64,000 nucleotides of DNA, taken from positions 45,844 to 109,843 of the forward strand of contig NZ_PXNQ02000013.1 in NCBI RefSeq assembly GCF_003007735.2. Reading direction: 5' to 3'. Shown here piece after piece: positions 18,871-27,576 of the stretch. The DNA is from Paracoccus methylarcula (GTDB lineage: Bacteria > Pseudomonadota > Alphaproteobacteria > Rhodobacterales > Rhodobacteraceae). Within the stretch, counting starts at the first letter, position 1. Each line of letters opens with the position of its first letter. The notes below the pieces were generated by a model. That model saw nothing but the letters and a program-made list of their open reading frames with translations. It ran no database searches and was not told the origin of the DNA. The position numbers and the translations under genes are program-made.

Positions 18871-18940
18871 CTTCTTCTTCATCCAAATATCCCCGGGGGA
18901 GGCACGCGGAACGCGTGGCGGGGGCGGGCAGCCCCCGGCC
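18871..18940 (-). repeat. GATATTT/GAAGAAG repeat, copy D (two stems)
   Basis: On the minus strand it lies 3' of metG. In that direction: hairpin GGGGGC/GCCCCC (18920-18936), second stem CACGCG/CGCGTG (18903-18916), then the GGGGATATTTGG and ATGAAGAAGAAGGG core (18871-18899). The CCATGGCCGGGGG entry also resembles other copies. Confidence 0.75.
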
Positions 18941-19016
18941 ATGGCGGAACTTCGGCAGCCAGGGTTGCTGCAAGAGGGCAAGGTGAAATGGCGTCCTGCC
19001 GCGAATGCGGTGGCGG

Positions 19017-20735
19017 TTATTCCCGCGCGCCCTTGAAGCGTTCTTCCCATTCCGCGCGCTGCTCGTCGGTGATCTTGGCGAAAAGCACCTCGGGCACGGT
19101 GAAGGCAAGGCCCGGCTGCAGGGCGGCCAGCGCCTCCGCGATGTCGCCCGGCCAGTCGTCCCGATCGGTTTGCATCGCCTCCAGCATGGCCTTCGAGGCG
19201 AAGGGGATGAAGGGCTCTGAAAGCACGGCGTAAAGCCGGATCAGGTTCAGCCCGAGCCGGACCTGCATCGCCGCCTTTTCCGGATCGGTCTTGAAGCTGG
19301 ACCACGGGGCCGCGGTTTGCAGATATTCGTTGCCCAGCACCCAGATGGCGCGCAGCTCGGCGGCAGAGCGGCGGATCTCCATCCGGTCCATATGCCCCTC
19401 ATAGGCGCGGATGCGGGTGGTCAGCGCCTCGATCAATGCGGTCTCGCCTTCGCCATAGCGGCCTCCCTCGGGCACCGCCTCGCCGAATTTCGAGCGGCAG
19501 AACTTGGTGATCCGGCTGACGAAATTGCCCAGCACATCGGCCAGGTCCTTGTTCGCCGATTGCTGGAAATTCTCCCATGTGAACTCGCTGTCGCCGGATT
19601 CGGGCGCATGGGACAGCAGCCACCAGCGCCAGTAATCGGCGGGCAGGATCTCGAGCGCGTTATCCATGAACACGCCGCGTCCCTGCGAGGTCGAGAACTG
19701 CCCGCCGTCATAGGTCAGGTAGTTGAAGGACTTGATGTAATCGACCATCTTCCACGGCTCGCCCGAACCGATCTGGGTGCAGGGAAAGGACAGCGTGTGG
19801 AAGGGCACGTTATCCTTGCCCATGAACTGGGTATAGGTGACGTCGCCCGCGCCCTCGTCCGTGCGCCACCAGCGGCGCCAGTCGGCCTCGTCCCGGCCGT
19901 TGGCATCGGCCCATTCGGCGGTGGCGCCGATATACTCGATGGGCGCGTCGAACCAGACATAGAAGACCTTGCCTTCCATCCCCGGCCAGTCCTGCTCGCC
20001 GCGCTTGACCGGGATGCCCCAGTTCAGGTCGCGGGTGATGCCCCGGTCGCGCAGCCCGTCGCCATCGTTGAGCCATTTCTTCGCGATCGAGGTGGTCAGG
20101 ATCGGCCAGCCGGTCTTGGAATCGATCCATTCGGCGATCTCGCCCTTGAGCGCCGATTGGCGCAGGTAGAGATGCTTGGTCTCGCGCACTTCCAGGTTGG
20201 TGCTGCCGCTGACGGCCGAGCGCGGATTGATCAGGTCGGTCGGATCAAGCTGCTTGGTGCAGTTCTCGCATTGATCGCCGCGCGCGCGCTCATAGCCGCA
20301 ATTGGGGCAGGTGCCCTCGATATAGCGGTCGGGCAGGAAGCGGCCGTCATCGATGGAATAGACCTGGCGCTCGCTGACCTCGCGGATATAGCCGGCATCG
20401 GCCAGCCGTCCGGCGAAATGCTGGGTCAGCACGCGATTGCGGTCGCTGGAGGACCGCCCGTAATGATCGAAGCTGAGGCCGAAACCCCGCGCCAGCGCCG
20501 ATTGCTCGCCATGCATCCGGGCACAATACTCGGCCACCGGCTCGCCGGTCTTGGCGGCGGCCAGCTCGGCGGGGGTGCCATGCTCGTCGGTGGCGCAGAT
20601 GAACATCACCTCATGCCCGCGCCCCCGCAGGTAGCGCGCGTAAAGATCGGCGGGAAGCTGGGAGCCGACGAGATTTCCCAGATGCTTGATGCCGTTGATA
20701 TAGGGCAGGGCAGAGGTGATGAGATGGCGGGCCAT
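19017..20735 (-). CDS. metG: Methionyl-tRNA synthetase
   Basis: Class I synthetase that charges tRNA-Met. The 572-residue product has the HIGH-type motif HLGN at 18-21 (after [10 protein letters not shown]), a zinc knuckle CPNC...CENC inserted in the connective peptide, [12 protein letters not shown], and the KMSKS-equivalent FSTSQGRG. The C-terminal anticodon-binding helices follow; there is no extra C-terminal tRNA-binding domain, so this is a short form. The gene stands alone, with repeat copy D behind it. Confidence 0.96.
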   Translation of the reverse strand: MARHLITSALPYINGIKHLGNLVGSQLPADLYARYLRGRGHEVMFICATDEHGTPAELAAAKTGEPVAEYCARMHGEQSALARGFGLSFDHYGRSSSDRNRVLTQHFAGRLADAGYIREVSERQVYSIDDGRFLPDRYIEGTCPNCGYERARGDQCENCTKQLDPTDLINPRSAVSGSTNLEVRETKHLYLRQSALKGEIAEWIDSKTGWPILTTSIAKKWLNDGDGLRDRGITRDLNWGIPVKRGEQDWPGMEGKVFYVWFDAPIEYIGATAEWADANGRDEADWRRWWRTDEGAGDVTYTQFMGKDNVPFHTLSFPCTQIGSGEPWKMVDYIKSFNYLTYDGGQFSTSQGRGVFMDNALEILPADYWRWWLLSHAPESGDSEFTWENFQQSANKDLADVLGNFVSRITKFCRSKFGEAVPEGGRYGEGETALIEALTTRIRAYEGHMDRMEIRRSAAELRAIWVLGNEYLQTAAPWSSFKTDPEKAAMQVRLGLNLIRLYAVLSEPFIPFASKAMLEAMQTDRDDWPGDIAEALAALQPGLAFTVPEVLFAKITDEQRAEWEERFKGARE

Positions 20736-21076
20736 GGATGCGTCCTTTTGATCGGCGCTTGTCTATCGGCACCGCGGGGGAATTTCCAGCGGTTACGAAA
20801 GGCCAAAGCTCCTTGCCATTCCGCACCCCCTCCCGGCTAGCCTTTGAGGCCGTCCCGCGGGTGGCCGGAAGGGGGGAGTGGGTCGCATGATGCGCAGTAT
20901 TTTGGCCGCAGCAAGGACCTCTGTGACGGCAAAGAGGGCATTGGGCGAGAGGGGCAAAACCGCATGAAGCGGAATATGCTTTCCCGGGCGGCAATGGCAG
21001 GCCGGGGGTCCGGAGCGCATTCGAAATCAAGCGCCGTTTCCACGAATGTTCAAGGGGCAGGCAAAATCGCCCGCCC
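20736..21076. other. Gene-free spacer upstream of metG
   Basis: Together with copy E it makes a 412-base gap between metG and the ABC binding-protein gene. It should contain the metG promoter near 20740-20800. The open frames crossing it on either strand have no family-like composition and no good binding site. I see no RNA gene in it. Confidence 0.4.
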
Positions 21077-21138
21077 CTTCTTCTTCATTCCAATATCCCG
21101 GGGGAATCCGGCGTCAGCCGGATGGGGGCAGAGCCCCC
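21077..21138 (-). repeat. GATATTT/GAAGAAG repeat, copy E (two stems)
   Basis: On the minus strand it starts 9 bases after the ABC binding-protein gene. In that direction: GGGGGC/GCCCCC hairpin (21124-21138, loop TCT), a second perfect 7-bp stem ATCCGGC/GCCGGAT (21106-21123, loop TGAC), then CCCCCGGGATATTGG and ATGAAGAAGAAG (core 21077-21104). Confidence 0.78.
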
Positions 21139-21147
21139 TCATGCGGA

Positions 21148-22146
21148 TCACCCGTCGAAATTGACGTCCTCGATCAGTGTCAGCGCTTCGGGACGCAGTT
21201 TCGAGATCTCGCTCAGGGGCGTGCTGTCGGGGGTGAACTCGCCCCAGCTTTTCACGATTTCCGAGCGCTCGACATGATCCGAGACCGGGAATTCGTAATT
21301 CGTCTCGGCATAGATCTTCTGCGCCTCGTCGCTGACCAGGAATTCCATCAGCTTAGCCGCGGCTTCCTTGTTGGGCGAGGACGCGGTCATCGCCACGCCC
21401 GACACGTTCACATGCGTGCCGCCATCCTCGAAGACCGGAAAGACGATGCGGACGGATTCGGCCCATTCCTTCTGCTCTTCGTCCTCGAGCATCTTGCCCA
21501 TGTAATAGGTGTTGCCCAGGCTGATATCGCATTCGCCCGCCCAGATGGACTTGACCTGCGCCCGGTCGCTGCCCTCGGCCGGTTTTGCCAGGTTGGCCTT
21601 GACGCCTTCCAGCCATGCCCTGGTTTCCTCGGGCCCGTGATGGGCCAGGTAGGCGGCGGTCAGGGCGACATTGTAGTCATGGGTGAAGGGGCGGGTGCAG
21701 ATGCGGCCCTTCCATTTAGGATCGGCCAGATCCTCGTAGCTGGTCACCTCGCCATCGGCGACGCGCTCCTTGCTGGCATAGACGATGCGGGCGCGGGTGG
21801 TCAGGCCGAACCATTGGTCATCGGCGTCGCGCAGGGTTTCGGGCACCACGTCCAGCGCCTCGTCCTCGACGGGTTGCGTCACGCCGGCATCCTTGACCTC
21901 GCCCAAGCGCGCGACATCCACGGTCATGATCAGGTCGGCAGGAGAGCGGTCGCCCTCGGCCTTCAGCCGCTCGACCATGCCTTTCTCGACATAGGCGGTG
22001 TTGACGGTGATGCCGGTCGCCTCGGTGAAGGCATCGGTCAGCGGCTTCAGAAGCTCGGGCTGACGGTGGGAATAAACATTCACCTCCTCGGCCAGAGCGG
22101 GCAGGGCGGTCGCGCCCATCAGGGAAGCGATAAACAAGGAACGCAT
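21148..22146 (-). CDS. fbpA: Fe(3+) ABC transporter substrate-binding protein
   Basis: A 332-residue periplasmic binding protein of the ferric-ion (FbpA/FutA) family. A signal peptide, MRSLFIASLMGATALPALA, precedes the mature EEVNVYSHRQPELLKPL start, which is typical of iron-binding members. Later segments such as GLTTRARIVYASKERV, DPKWKGRICTRPF and SLGNTYYMGKM match the family, with conserved tyrosines (NTYYMGK) of the kind that coordinate ferric iron. No permease or ATPase gene is adjacent, so it is an orphan binding protein here. No clear iron-regulator box was recognised upstream. Confidence 0.88.
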   Translation of the reverse strand: MRSLFIASLMGATALPALAEEVNVYSHRQPELLKPLTDAFTEATGITVNTAYVEKGMVERLKAEGDRSPADLIMTVDVARLGEVKDAGVTQPVEDEALDVVPETLRDADDQWFGLTTRARIVYASKERVADGEVTSYEDLADPKWKGRICTRPFTHDYNVALTAAYLAHHGPEETRAWLEGVKANLAKPAEGSDRAQVKSIWAGECDISLGNTYYMGKMLEDEEQKEWAESVRIVFPVFEDGGTHVNVSGVAMTASSPNKEAAAKLMEFLVSDEAQKIYAETNYEFPVSDHVERSEIVKSWGEFTPDSTPLSEISKLRPEALTLIEDVNFDG

Positions 22147-22307
22147 CGTTGACTCCTTTAGTCGGGTTTCCCGGTTCTTTTCACATTGTCGCTATCGTTG
22201 CGTCAATAGCCGGTGATGATTATGCAGAATGCGCAAAACGCGGGCGGTTCGGGCAGCCGACCCGGGTGCGATCCGGACAAGCCGTGATGTGATCGGCGAT
22301 GCGCGGG

Positions 22308-23177
22308 TTACATGCGCATGGGACGCTCACCTTCCAGCAGGTCCGCATTGTCGCGATAAAGCGCCACGAGCCTGCCGATCAGCCGGCGCAGGGGCGGGCG
22401 ATGGCGGTCGTCGTCATGCATGACGAGGTGCTGATCCTCGGTCAGTTCCTCGATGACCGGCCCGGCCCGCGCAAGCGTCGGATCGCAATCCGCGATCATG
22501 CAGGGCATCACGCCGATCCCGACCCCGGCCTTGATCAGTTGATGCACGGTCGAGACCGAATTTGCCAGCGCGCGGATCGGGTGGCCCTGGCGATGCACCC
22601 AACGCGCCGCCGGATGCCGGGCATGGACCGGGTCCATCGCCACCCATTCCATCAGTTCCGGCCGCGACACGCTCCAGCTTCGATAAGGGGCGAAGCGCAG
22701 CCTGCCCAACCTGCGCGAGGCGAGGTTCCCGGTTTCCGCCGGACGGTTCCGGATGCCCAGGTCGGTTTCGCGATGGGCGATGTCAAGCACCGCCTCGGTG
22801 GTGAGGAAATTCACGCGGAAATCGTCTCCGGGCCGGCTGAGCGCCGCGAACCTGTCGGCCAGGAACATCGCGGTCCCGGTCCCGGCGGAAAGGCGGATCA
22901 AGGGCGTTTCGGCCTGCGCGGACAGGAATTCCTGCACCGGGATCGTCGCGGCCCGCATGGCGCGGACCCGCTTTGCCAGCGCCTCGCCCGACAGGGTCAG
23001 TTCGTAGCCCGTCTGCGACCGCCGGAACAGCGCCTGCCCGGTCTGCTGCTCCAGCGCCAGCATGCGCCGCCCGATCGTCGGGGCGCTGAGGCCCGTGGTC
23101 CGAGCGGCTCCGCTGAGCCCTCCGGCTTCGGCGACATGCAGGAATATCTTCAGGTCGTCCCAGCTTATATCTTTCAT
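22308..23177 (-). CDS. LysR family transcriptional regulator
   Basis: The 289-residue product (MKDISWDDLKIFLHVAEAGG) carries the LysR winged helix-turn-helix (about residues 4-62, with LSGAARTTGLSAPTIGRRMLALE) and a substrate-binding domain. I prefer the ATG at 23177 over an upstream TTG at 23198. The effector is unknown. It stands between the iron-binding protein and a small divergent open frame. A 22-base inverted repeat at 23226-23247 in the divergent spacer is a candidate binding site. Confidence 0.85.
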   Translation of the reverse strand: MKDISWDDLKIFLHVAEAGGLSGAARTTGLSAPTIGRRMLALEQQTGQALFRRSQTGYELTLSGEALAKRVRAMRAATIPVQEFLSAQAETPLIRLSAGTGTAMFLADRFAALSRPGDDFRVNFLTTEAVLDIAHRETDLGIRNRPAETGNLASRRLGRLRFAPYRSWSVSRPELMEWVAMDPVHARHPAARWVHRQGHPIRALANSVSTVHQLIKAGVGIGVMPCMIADCDPTLARAGPVIEELTEDQHLVMHDDDRHRPPLRRLIGRLVALYRDNADLLEGERPMRM

Positions 23178-23225
23178 TTCTGAAAAACCTTTTGCCAAGA
23201 AACGGGCGGAAACGCCGCTTTCCAG

Positions 23226-23247
23226 TCGTTTAATCTAACAAAAACGA
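23226..23247. promoter_or_regulatory. Inverted repeat in LysR divergent spacer
   Basis: TCGTTT (23226-23231) and AAACGA (23242-23247) form a perfect 6-bp dyad with a 10-base AT-rich spacer, 49 bases upstream of the LysR start and 20 bases before the small divergent open frame. Location suits LysR autoregulation, but this is inferred from position and symmetry only. Confidence 0.35.
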
Positions 23248-23266
23248 AATGATTGGAAGGTGCAAC

Positions 23267-23461
23267 ATGCTGCCGATTATCCCGATGAAGACCCGGCGTC
23301 CCATGACGGAAGACGAATTCTATGCGCTTGGTTCCGGCGCGCGATACCATCTGATGGCAAAGATGTTGCCGCGTATCATGGCAGGGTTGCGCCTGAAATT
23401 CGCGGCCCATAAGGCGGCGTCTCCGCCGTGGCGCATTGACCGCGACCCCGGCCCGCTATAG
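23267..23461 (+). CDS. Hypothetical small protein (64 aa)
   Basis: MLPIIPMKTRRPMTEDEFY onward, 64 residues, not recognised. In favour: a GGAAGG site 6 bases before the ATG, third codon positions rich in G/C, and a position divergent from a LysR gene, where regulated genes are often found. Against: the length, a Pro/Arg-rich C-terminus, and a possible promoter for the next gene inside its last codons. It ends 9 bases before the ABC-F start. Confidence 0.4.
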   Translation: MLPIIPMKTRRPMTEDEFYALGSGARYHLMAKMLPRIMAGLRLKFAAHKAASPPWRIDRDPGPL

Positions 23462-23462
23462 G
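23436..23462 (+). promoter_or_regulatory. Possible promoter of the ABC-F gene
   Basis: TTGACC (23436-23441) and TATAGG (23457-23462) resemble -35 and -10 boxes with a 15-base spacer, shorter than ideal. The downstream ATG is at 23471, so transcription would begin at or very near the start codon, giving an almost leaderless mRNA. Confidence 0.35.
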
Positions 23463-23470
23463 GCGCGGCC

Positions 23471-25288
23471 ATGGCACGCGCACCCTTGTTACAACTGACC
23501 GACATCTCGCTGACCTTCGGCGGCGATCCCGTTTTCGAAGACCTGTCCCTGACCGTCCAGCAGGGCGACCGGGTGGCGCTGGTCGGGCGCAACGGATCGG
23601 GCAAATCGACGCTGATGAAGGTCATGGCCGGGCTGGTCGAGCCGGACCGGGGCGAGGTCGTGCTGAACGCGGGCAGCCATGCCGGATACATGGAGCAGGA
23701 TCCCGATCTGTCGGGCTTTGCGACGCTTGGCGATTTCGCGCGGGCGGGACTGCCGGAGGGCGAGGGCTACCGTGTCGAGATGGCCGCCGAGGGGCTGAAA
23801 TTCGATCCCGACCGCCAGGTCGCCACCGCGTCGGGCGGAGAGCGCCGGAGGGCGGCGCTGGCGCGTCTGCTGGCGCAGGCGCCCGAGCTGATGCTGCTGG
23901 ACGAGCCGACCAACCACCTGGATGTCGAGGCGATCGGCTGGCTGGAGGATCATCTTTCCCAGACCCGCGCCGCCTATGTCATCATCAGCCATGACCGCGC
24001 CTTCCTGCGCCGCCTGACCCGCGCGACGCTGTGGATCGACCGTGGCGAGGTGCGGCGGCGCGAGAGGGGATTCGAGGGCTTCGAGGATTGGCGAGAAGAG
24101 ATCTGGGCCGCCGAAGACGACGCGCGCCACAAGCTCGACCGCAAGATCAAGGCCGAGGCGCGTTGGGCGGTAGAGGGCATCAGCGCCCGGCGCAAGCGCA
24201 ACCAGGGACGGGTGCGGGCCTTGCAGGCGATGCGGGCCGAGCGGGCCTCGCAGATCCGCCGCCAGGGGGCTGCCGCGATGGCGCTGGACACGGGGCCGCA
24301 ATCGGGCAAGCGGGTGATCGAGGCGCAGGGCATCTCCAAGGCTTTCGGCGATCGGGTGATCCTGAAGCCGTTCGATCTGCGCGTGCAGCGGGGCGACCGG
24401 GTGGCATTCGTCGGCCCGAACGGGGCGGGCAAGACCACGCTGATCAGGATGCTGACCGGAGAGATCGCGCCGGATCAGGGCGAGGTCAAGCTGGGCACCA
24501 ACCTGGAAATCGCCGTCTTCGACCAGGCCCGCGCCGCGCTGGACCCCGACCAGAGCCTGTGGGACTCGCTGACCGGCGATCCCGACATGCGCGTTTCCGG
24601 CCGTGCCGACCAGGTGATGGTGCGCGGCCAGCCGAAACATGTGGTCGGTTATCTCAAGGATTTCCTCTTTGACGAGGCACAGGCCCGCGCGCCGGTCCGC
24701 AGCCTGTCCGGGGGCGAGAAGGCGCGGCTGTTGCTGGCGCGGCTGATGGCGAAGCCCTCGAACCTGCTGGTGCTGGACGAGCCGACCAATGACCTGGATG
24801 TCGAGACGCTGGACCTGCTGCAGGACATCCTGGGCGAGTATGACGGCACCGTGCTGCTGGTCAGCCACGACCGGGATTTCATCGACCGCGTGGCCGATAC
24901 GACGGTGGCGATGGAGGGCGATGGCCGCGCTGTGACCTATGCCGGGGGCTGGACGGATTACCGGGCGCAGCGGGGCGAAGATCAGCCCGCCGCACCCGGG
25001 GAGCCAAGGAAACTCGCGCAGCCTTCCCCATTGCCCGTGAAGCCCAGGCTGGCGAAAAACGGCCTGAGCTTCACCGAGAAGCATCGCCTGGAGGAACTGC
25101 CCGCCATTATCCAGCGCCTGGAGGCGGAAATCGCCAAGCTGTCCGAATTCCTTTCGGATCCGGAATTGTATCGGACCGCTCCGGCAAAGTTCCGGAAGGC
25201 CACGGATGCATTGGGCGAGCGTCAGGCCATGCTCGACAAGGCCGAAGAGGAATGGCTGCTGCTCGAAGAGAAGGCGTCCGGAAACTAG
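23471..25288 (+). CDS. uup: ABC-F family ATPase (Uup-like)
   Basis: Soluble tandem ATPase without membrane domains, 605 residues. ATPase 1 has Walker A GRNGSGKS, SGGERRRAALA and LDEPTNHLD; ATPase 2 has GPNGAGKT, LSGGEKARLLLARL and LDEPTNDLD. The linker between them is Arg/Lys-rich. A C-terminal coiled coil (about residues 530-605, HRLEELPAIIQRLEAEIAKL) is the feature of Uup, which acts in DNA or ribosome-related processes. Its TAG stop overlaps the stop of the convergent lipoprotein gene. Confidence 0.9.
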   Translation: MARAPLLQLTDISLTFGGDPVFEDLSLTVQQGDRVALVGRNGSGKSTLMKVMAGLVEPDRGEVVLNAGSHAGYMEQDPDLSGFATLGDFARAGLPEGEGYRVEMAAEGLKFDPDRQVATASGGERRRAALARLLAQAPELMLLDEPTNHLDVEAIGWLEDHLSQTRAAYVIISHDRAFLRRLTRATLWIDRGEVRRRERGFEGFEDWREEIWAAEDDARHKLDRKIKAEARWAVEGISARRKRNQGRVRALQAMRAERASQIRRQGAAAMALDTGPQSGKRVIEAQGISKAFGDRVILKPFDLRVQRGDRVAFVGPNGAGKTTLIRMLTGEIAPDQGEVKLGTNLEIAVFDQARAALDPDQSLWDSLTGDPDMRVSGRADQVMVRGQPKHVVGYLKDFLFDEAQARAPVRSLSGGEKARLLLARLMAKPSNLLVLDEPTNDLDVETLDLLQDILGEYDGTVLLVSHDRDFIDRVADTTVAMEGDGRAVTYAGGWTDYRAQRGEDQPAAPGEPRKLAQPSPLPVKPRLAKNGLSFTEKHRLEELPAIIQRLEAEIAKLSEFLSDPELYRTAPAKFRKATDALGERQAMLDKAEEEWLLLEEKASGN

Positions 25289-25761
25289 TCGAACCGGACC
25301 CGGATCTCGGGATAGCCCCAATCGTCGTTGCTCTTGTCCCTGACACCGTTATAGACGCCGACGATTGCCGCGCCGAGCAGCCCGCTGCCGGCAGCATTGT
25401 TGGAATTCTTCTGCGAGGTCTTGCTATAGGCGCTTGCGACTTCGGTCCGGGTGACGCCATCGGCGATGCAGGTCACCGTGACCGGCTGGCTGTTGCTGCG
25501 CTGATCGGGAAGGTTCACCAGCCCCGGCGTCGTGAGTTCGGCAGTATAGCCGACGCCTTGCACGTCACATGCGGCACCGGCGATTTCCTTCCGGTCCTTG
25601 TAGCTGCGGACGGGGGTCGGCTCGAACCCGATGACCCCGTGCAGCGGCGGGTTTCCCGTCGGCGTCACGGGGACGGGAGGCGTGCTGATCGGTTGCGGGC
25701 CGCTACAGGCCGCGAGCAATACGGGAGCAAGCAGGAAGAATGCGGGAGTTGATCGTCTCAT
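25285..25761 (-). CDS. Putative lipoprotein
   Basis: The 158-residue product begins MRRSTPAFFLLAPVLLAACS, a lipoprotein signal with lipobox LAAC (Cys19), followed by a Pro/Thr-rich linker. The mature part has two further cysteines (AACDVQG, TCIADG) that could form a disulfide, and a small Gly/Ala stretch AAGSGLLGAAIVGVYNG. It is probably anchored in the outer membrane facing the periplasm. Family not recognised. It converges on the ABC-F gene with overlapping stop codons (CTAG at 25285-25288). Confidence 0.8.
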   Translation of the reverse strand: MRRSTPAFFLLAPVLLAACSGPQPISTPPVPVTPTGNPPLHGVIGFEPTPVRSYKDRKEIAGAACDVQGVGYTAELTTPGLVNLPDQRSNSQPVTVTCIADGVTRTEVASAYSKTSQKNSNNAAGSGLLGAAIVGVYNGVRDKSNDDWGYPEIRVRFD

Positions 25762-25851
25762 GTAGGTCTCTGGCTTCAGGTTGCGGATATGCGGTTGCGT
25801 TTCCCTGCCTAGCGGCAAGAAGATAACACCCGCTTAATCGCGGCGATTTGC

Positions 25852-25880
25852 TTGACTTGCCCGCCCGAATCCGCCATATC
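25852..25880 (+). promoter_or_regulatory. Likely sigma-70 promoter of rplU-rpmA
   Basis: TTGACT (25852-25857) and CATATC (25875-25880) are separated by exactly 17 bases, 150 bases upstream of rplU. The long leader could carry post-transcriptional control, but I recognise no known L21 leader structure. Confidence 0.55.
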
Positions 25881-26030
25881 CACGCAGACCGGCCGGGCCA
25901 AAAGCCTTTGGCCGGTGCGTTATTTATATGACTCCCCGATTGAGACGGGGCGCTGTCCGCAGGCGGGATCATCCCGAAACACCGGATTTTCCGGGGCCGA
26001 AGGACGCGGAAAACGAAGGAAAACAAAGCG

Positions 26031-26477
26031 ATGTTCGCGGTTCTTAAATCGGGCGGCAAGCAATACAAGGTGCAGGCGGGTGACGTGCTGCGCGTGGAAA
26101 AGCTGAATGCCGCCGCTGGCGAGAAAGTCCAGTTCAACGAGATCCTGATGGTCGGCTCGACCCTTGGCGCGCCGCTGGTCGAAGGTGCCTGCGTGCAGGC
26201 CGAGGTGATCGACCAGATCAAGGCCGACAAGGTCGTCACCTATGTCAAGCGCCGCCGCAAGCACAGCTCGCAGCGGACCCGCGGACACCGCCAGCAGCTG
26301 ACCCTGCTGCGCGTGACCGATGTCCTTGAAAAGGGCGCCGGGAAGTCCAATGTAAAAGCTGCGGTGGGTGCGCGCACCAAGGATGACGTGGTCGCGGCCA
26401 AGCCCGCGAAGGCGAAAAAGCCCGCCAAGAAAGACGCCGCTGCCGAGAAACCGGCGGCTGACGCCACTGAAGCGTAA
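26031..26477 (+). CDS. rplU: 50S ribosomal protein L21 with extended tail
   Basis: L21 binds 23S rRNA in the large subunit. Residues 1-102 are the conserved protein: MFAVLKSGGKQYKVQAGD at the start and VKRRRKHSSQRTRGHRQ for RNA contact. The remaining 45 or so residues are an Ala/Lys/Pro tail (AAKPAKAKKPAKKDAAAE), making it 148 residues instead of about 103; such tails are common in alphaproteobacteria. rpmA follows after 12 bases in one operon. Confidence 0.97.
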   Translation: MFAVLKSGGKQYKVQAGDVLRVEKLNAAAGEKVQFNEILMVGSTLGAPLVEGACVQAEVIDQIKADKVVTYVKRRRKHSSQRTRGHRQQLTLLRVTDVLEKGAGKSNVKAAVGARTKDDVVAAKPAKAKKPAKKDAAAEKPAADATEA

Positions 26478-26489
26478 GGAGACTGACCC

Positions 26490-26762
26490 ATGGCACATAA
26501 GAAAGCAGGCGGTTCGTCCCGCAACGGTCGCGATTCGGCCGGTCGCCGTCTTGGCGTGAAACTTTATGGCGGTCAGGCTGCGACCGCTGGTAACATCATC
26601 GTGCGTCAGCGCGGCACCAAGTGGTGGCCGGGCGACAATGTCGGCATGGGCAAGGACCATACCCTGTTCGCGCTGACCGATGGCCAGGTGACCTTCAAGA
26701 AAGGCCTCAAGGGCCGCACCTTCATTTCGGTAATTCCAGCGACCCAGGTGGCCGCCGAGTAA
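26490..26762 (+). CDS. rpmA: 50S ribosomal protein L27
   Basis: L27 reaches the peptidyl transferase centre with its N-terminus. The 90-residue product has the classic start [20 protein letters not shown] and [20 protein letters not shown]. It needs only Met removal, with no cleavable leader. A GGAG site precedes the ATG. A strong hairpin 27 bases after the stop ends the rplU-rpmA unit. Confidence 0.97.
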   Translation: MAHKKAGGSSRNGRDSAGRRLGVKLYGGQAATAGNIIVRQRGTKWWPGDNVGMGKDHTLFALTDGQVTFKKGLKGRTFISVIPATQVAAE

Positions 26763-26788
26763 CCCAAAGGTAACATTCCGATGTTAGA

Positions 26789-26814
26789 GGGGGGTCGGCG
26801 AAAGCCGGTCCCCC
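26789..26814 (+). terminator. Hairpin terminator after rpmA
   Basis: GGGGGG-T-CGGC pairs with GCCG-GT-CCCCC around a GAAA tetraloop (26800-26803), an 11-bp stem with two G-T wobbles. AATCAGTTTT follows, giving only a short T-run. It lies before the GNAT gene, so it may attenuate rather than fully stop transcription. Confidence 0.65.
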
Positions 26815-26838
26815 AATCAGTTTTCCGGGGGAGGAAAA

Positions 26839-27429
26839 ATGATGATGTCTGCACCAATGCGGGAGGGAACGCGGTTGGATGACCTGAAAATCGTCGATGC
26901 GGCCGCGCTGAACCAGCCCGTGATCGAAACCGACCGCTTCGTGCTTCGCCCGCTGCGTCCTTCCGACGCGGGCATGATCTCGCATTACACCTCCGACCGC
27001 CGCGTGGCCGAGGGCACGCGGGCGATTCCGCATCCCTTGCCTCCCGGTGCTTCCGAGGGTTTCGTCGCACGTGCGCTGTCGCCCGAGCGGACCGAGGATG
27101 TCTGGGCCATCGATGGCTCGGCCCATAGGCTGGACGAGTTGCTGGGCGTGGTCTCGCTGACCCGGATGGAGGGAAACCAGTCCGAACTGGGTTTCTGGAT
27201 CGGCGCGGGCTTCTGGAATACCGGCTTCGCGACCGAGGCGGTCGAGGCGCTGGTCGCGGCGAATCCGCATGGTTCGCGGACCCTGTTCGCCGAGGCATTC
27301 CAGGATAATCCCGGTTCGGCGCGGGTGCTGACCAATAGCGGCTTCGTCTACCTGGGCGATGCCGAAAGCTGGTCGGTGGCGCGCAATGCCCGGGTGCCGA
27401 CATGGACCTATCTGCGCAAGATGGAATGA
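26839..27429 (+). CDS. GNAT family N-acetyltransferase
   Basis: The 196-residue product is a RimJ/RimL-like acetyltransferase: ETDRFVLRPLRPSDAGMI at the start, and the acetyl-CoA region FWIGAGFWNTGFATEAVEAL with DNPGSARVLTNSGF toward the end. It transfers an acetyl group from acetyl-CoA to an unknown amine, possibly a protein N-terminus. Three ATG codons in a row start it; GGGGAGGA lies 6 bases before the first. It is found after rplU-rpmA in related genomes, so a ribosome-linked substrate is a reasonable guess. Confidence 0.88.
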   Translation: MMMSAPMREGTRLDDLKIVDAAALNQPVIETDRFVLRPLRPSDAGMISHYTSDRRVAEGTRAIPHPLPPGASEGFVARALSPERTEDVWAIDGSAHRLDELLGVVSLTRMEGNQSELGFWIGAGFWNTGFATEAVEALVAANPHGSRTLFAEAFQDNPGSARVLTNSGFVYLGDAESWSVARNARVPTWTYLRKME

Positions 27430-27443
27430 AGTTCTGTGGATGA

Positions 27444-27513
27444 AGGGGGCGCTCGCGCCCCCTCTTGCGCTGATGCGCAATTCACCCCCGGGGATATTTT
27501 CATGAAGAAGAAG
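27444..27513 (+). repeat. GATATTT/GAAGAAG repeat, copy F (two stems)
   Basis: It starts 15 bases after the GNAT stop, same strand. GC hairpin AGGGGGCG/CGCCCCCT (27444-27463), second stem TTGCGC/GCGCAA (27465-27480, loop TGAT), then CACCCCCGGGGATATTTT and ATGAAGAAGAAGG (core 27485-27513). Nearly identical to copy J, but the second stem differs by paired changes. Confidence 0.8.
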
Positions 27514-27527
27514 GCGGATTGCAGAAT

Positions 27528-27548
27528 ATGCAAACGCAGCTATTGCAT
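27528..27548. promoter_or_regulatory. Inverted repeat upstream of LLM oxidoreductase
   Basis: ATGCAA (27528-27533) and TTGCAT (27543-27548) form a perfect dyad with a 9-base spacer, 28 bases before the start of the flavin oxidoreductase gene. It suits a repressor or activator site; no regulator gene is adjacent. Confidence 0.35.
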
Positions 27549-27576
27549 TTGATGCCGGGCTGCATAACTGCGGCAT

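Noticed and set aside
23489..25321. Minus-strand 610-codon open frame over the ABC-F gene
   Set aside because: Shadow frame; the plus strand has both complete ATPase cassettes.
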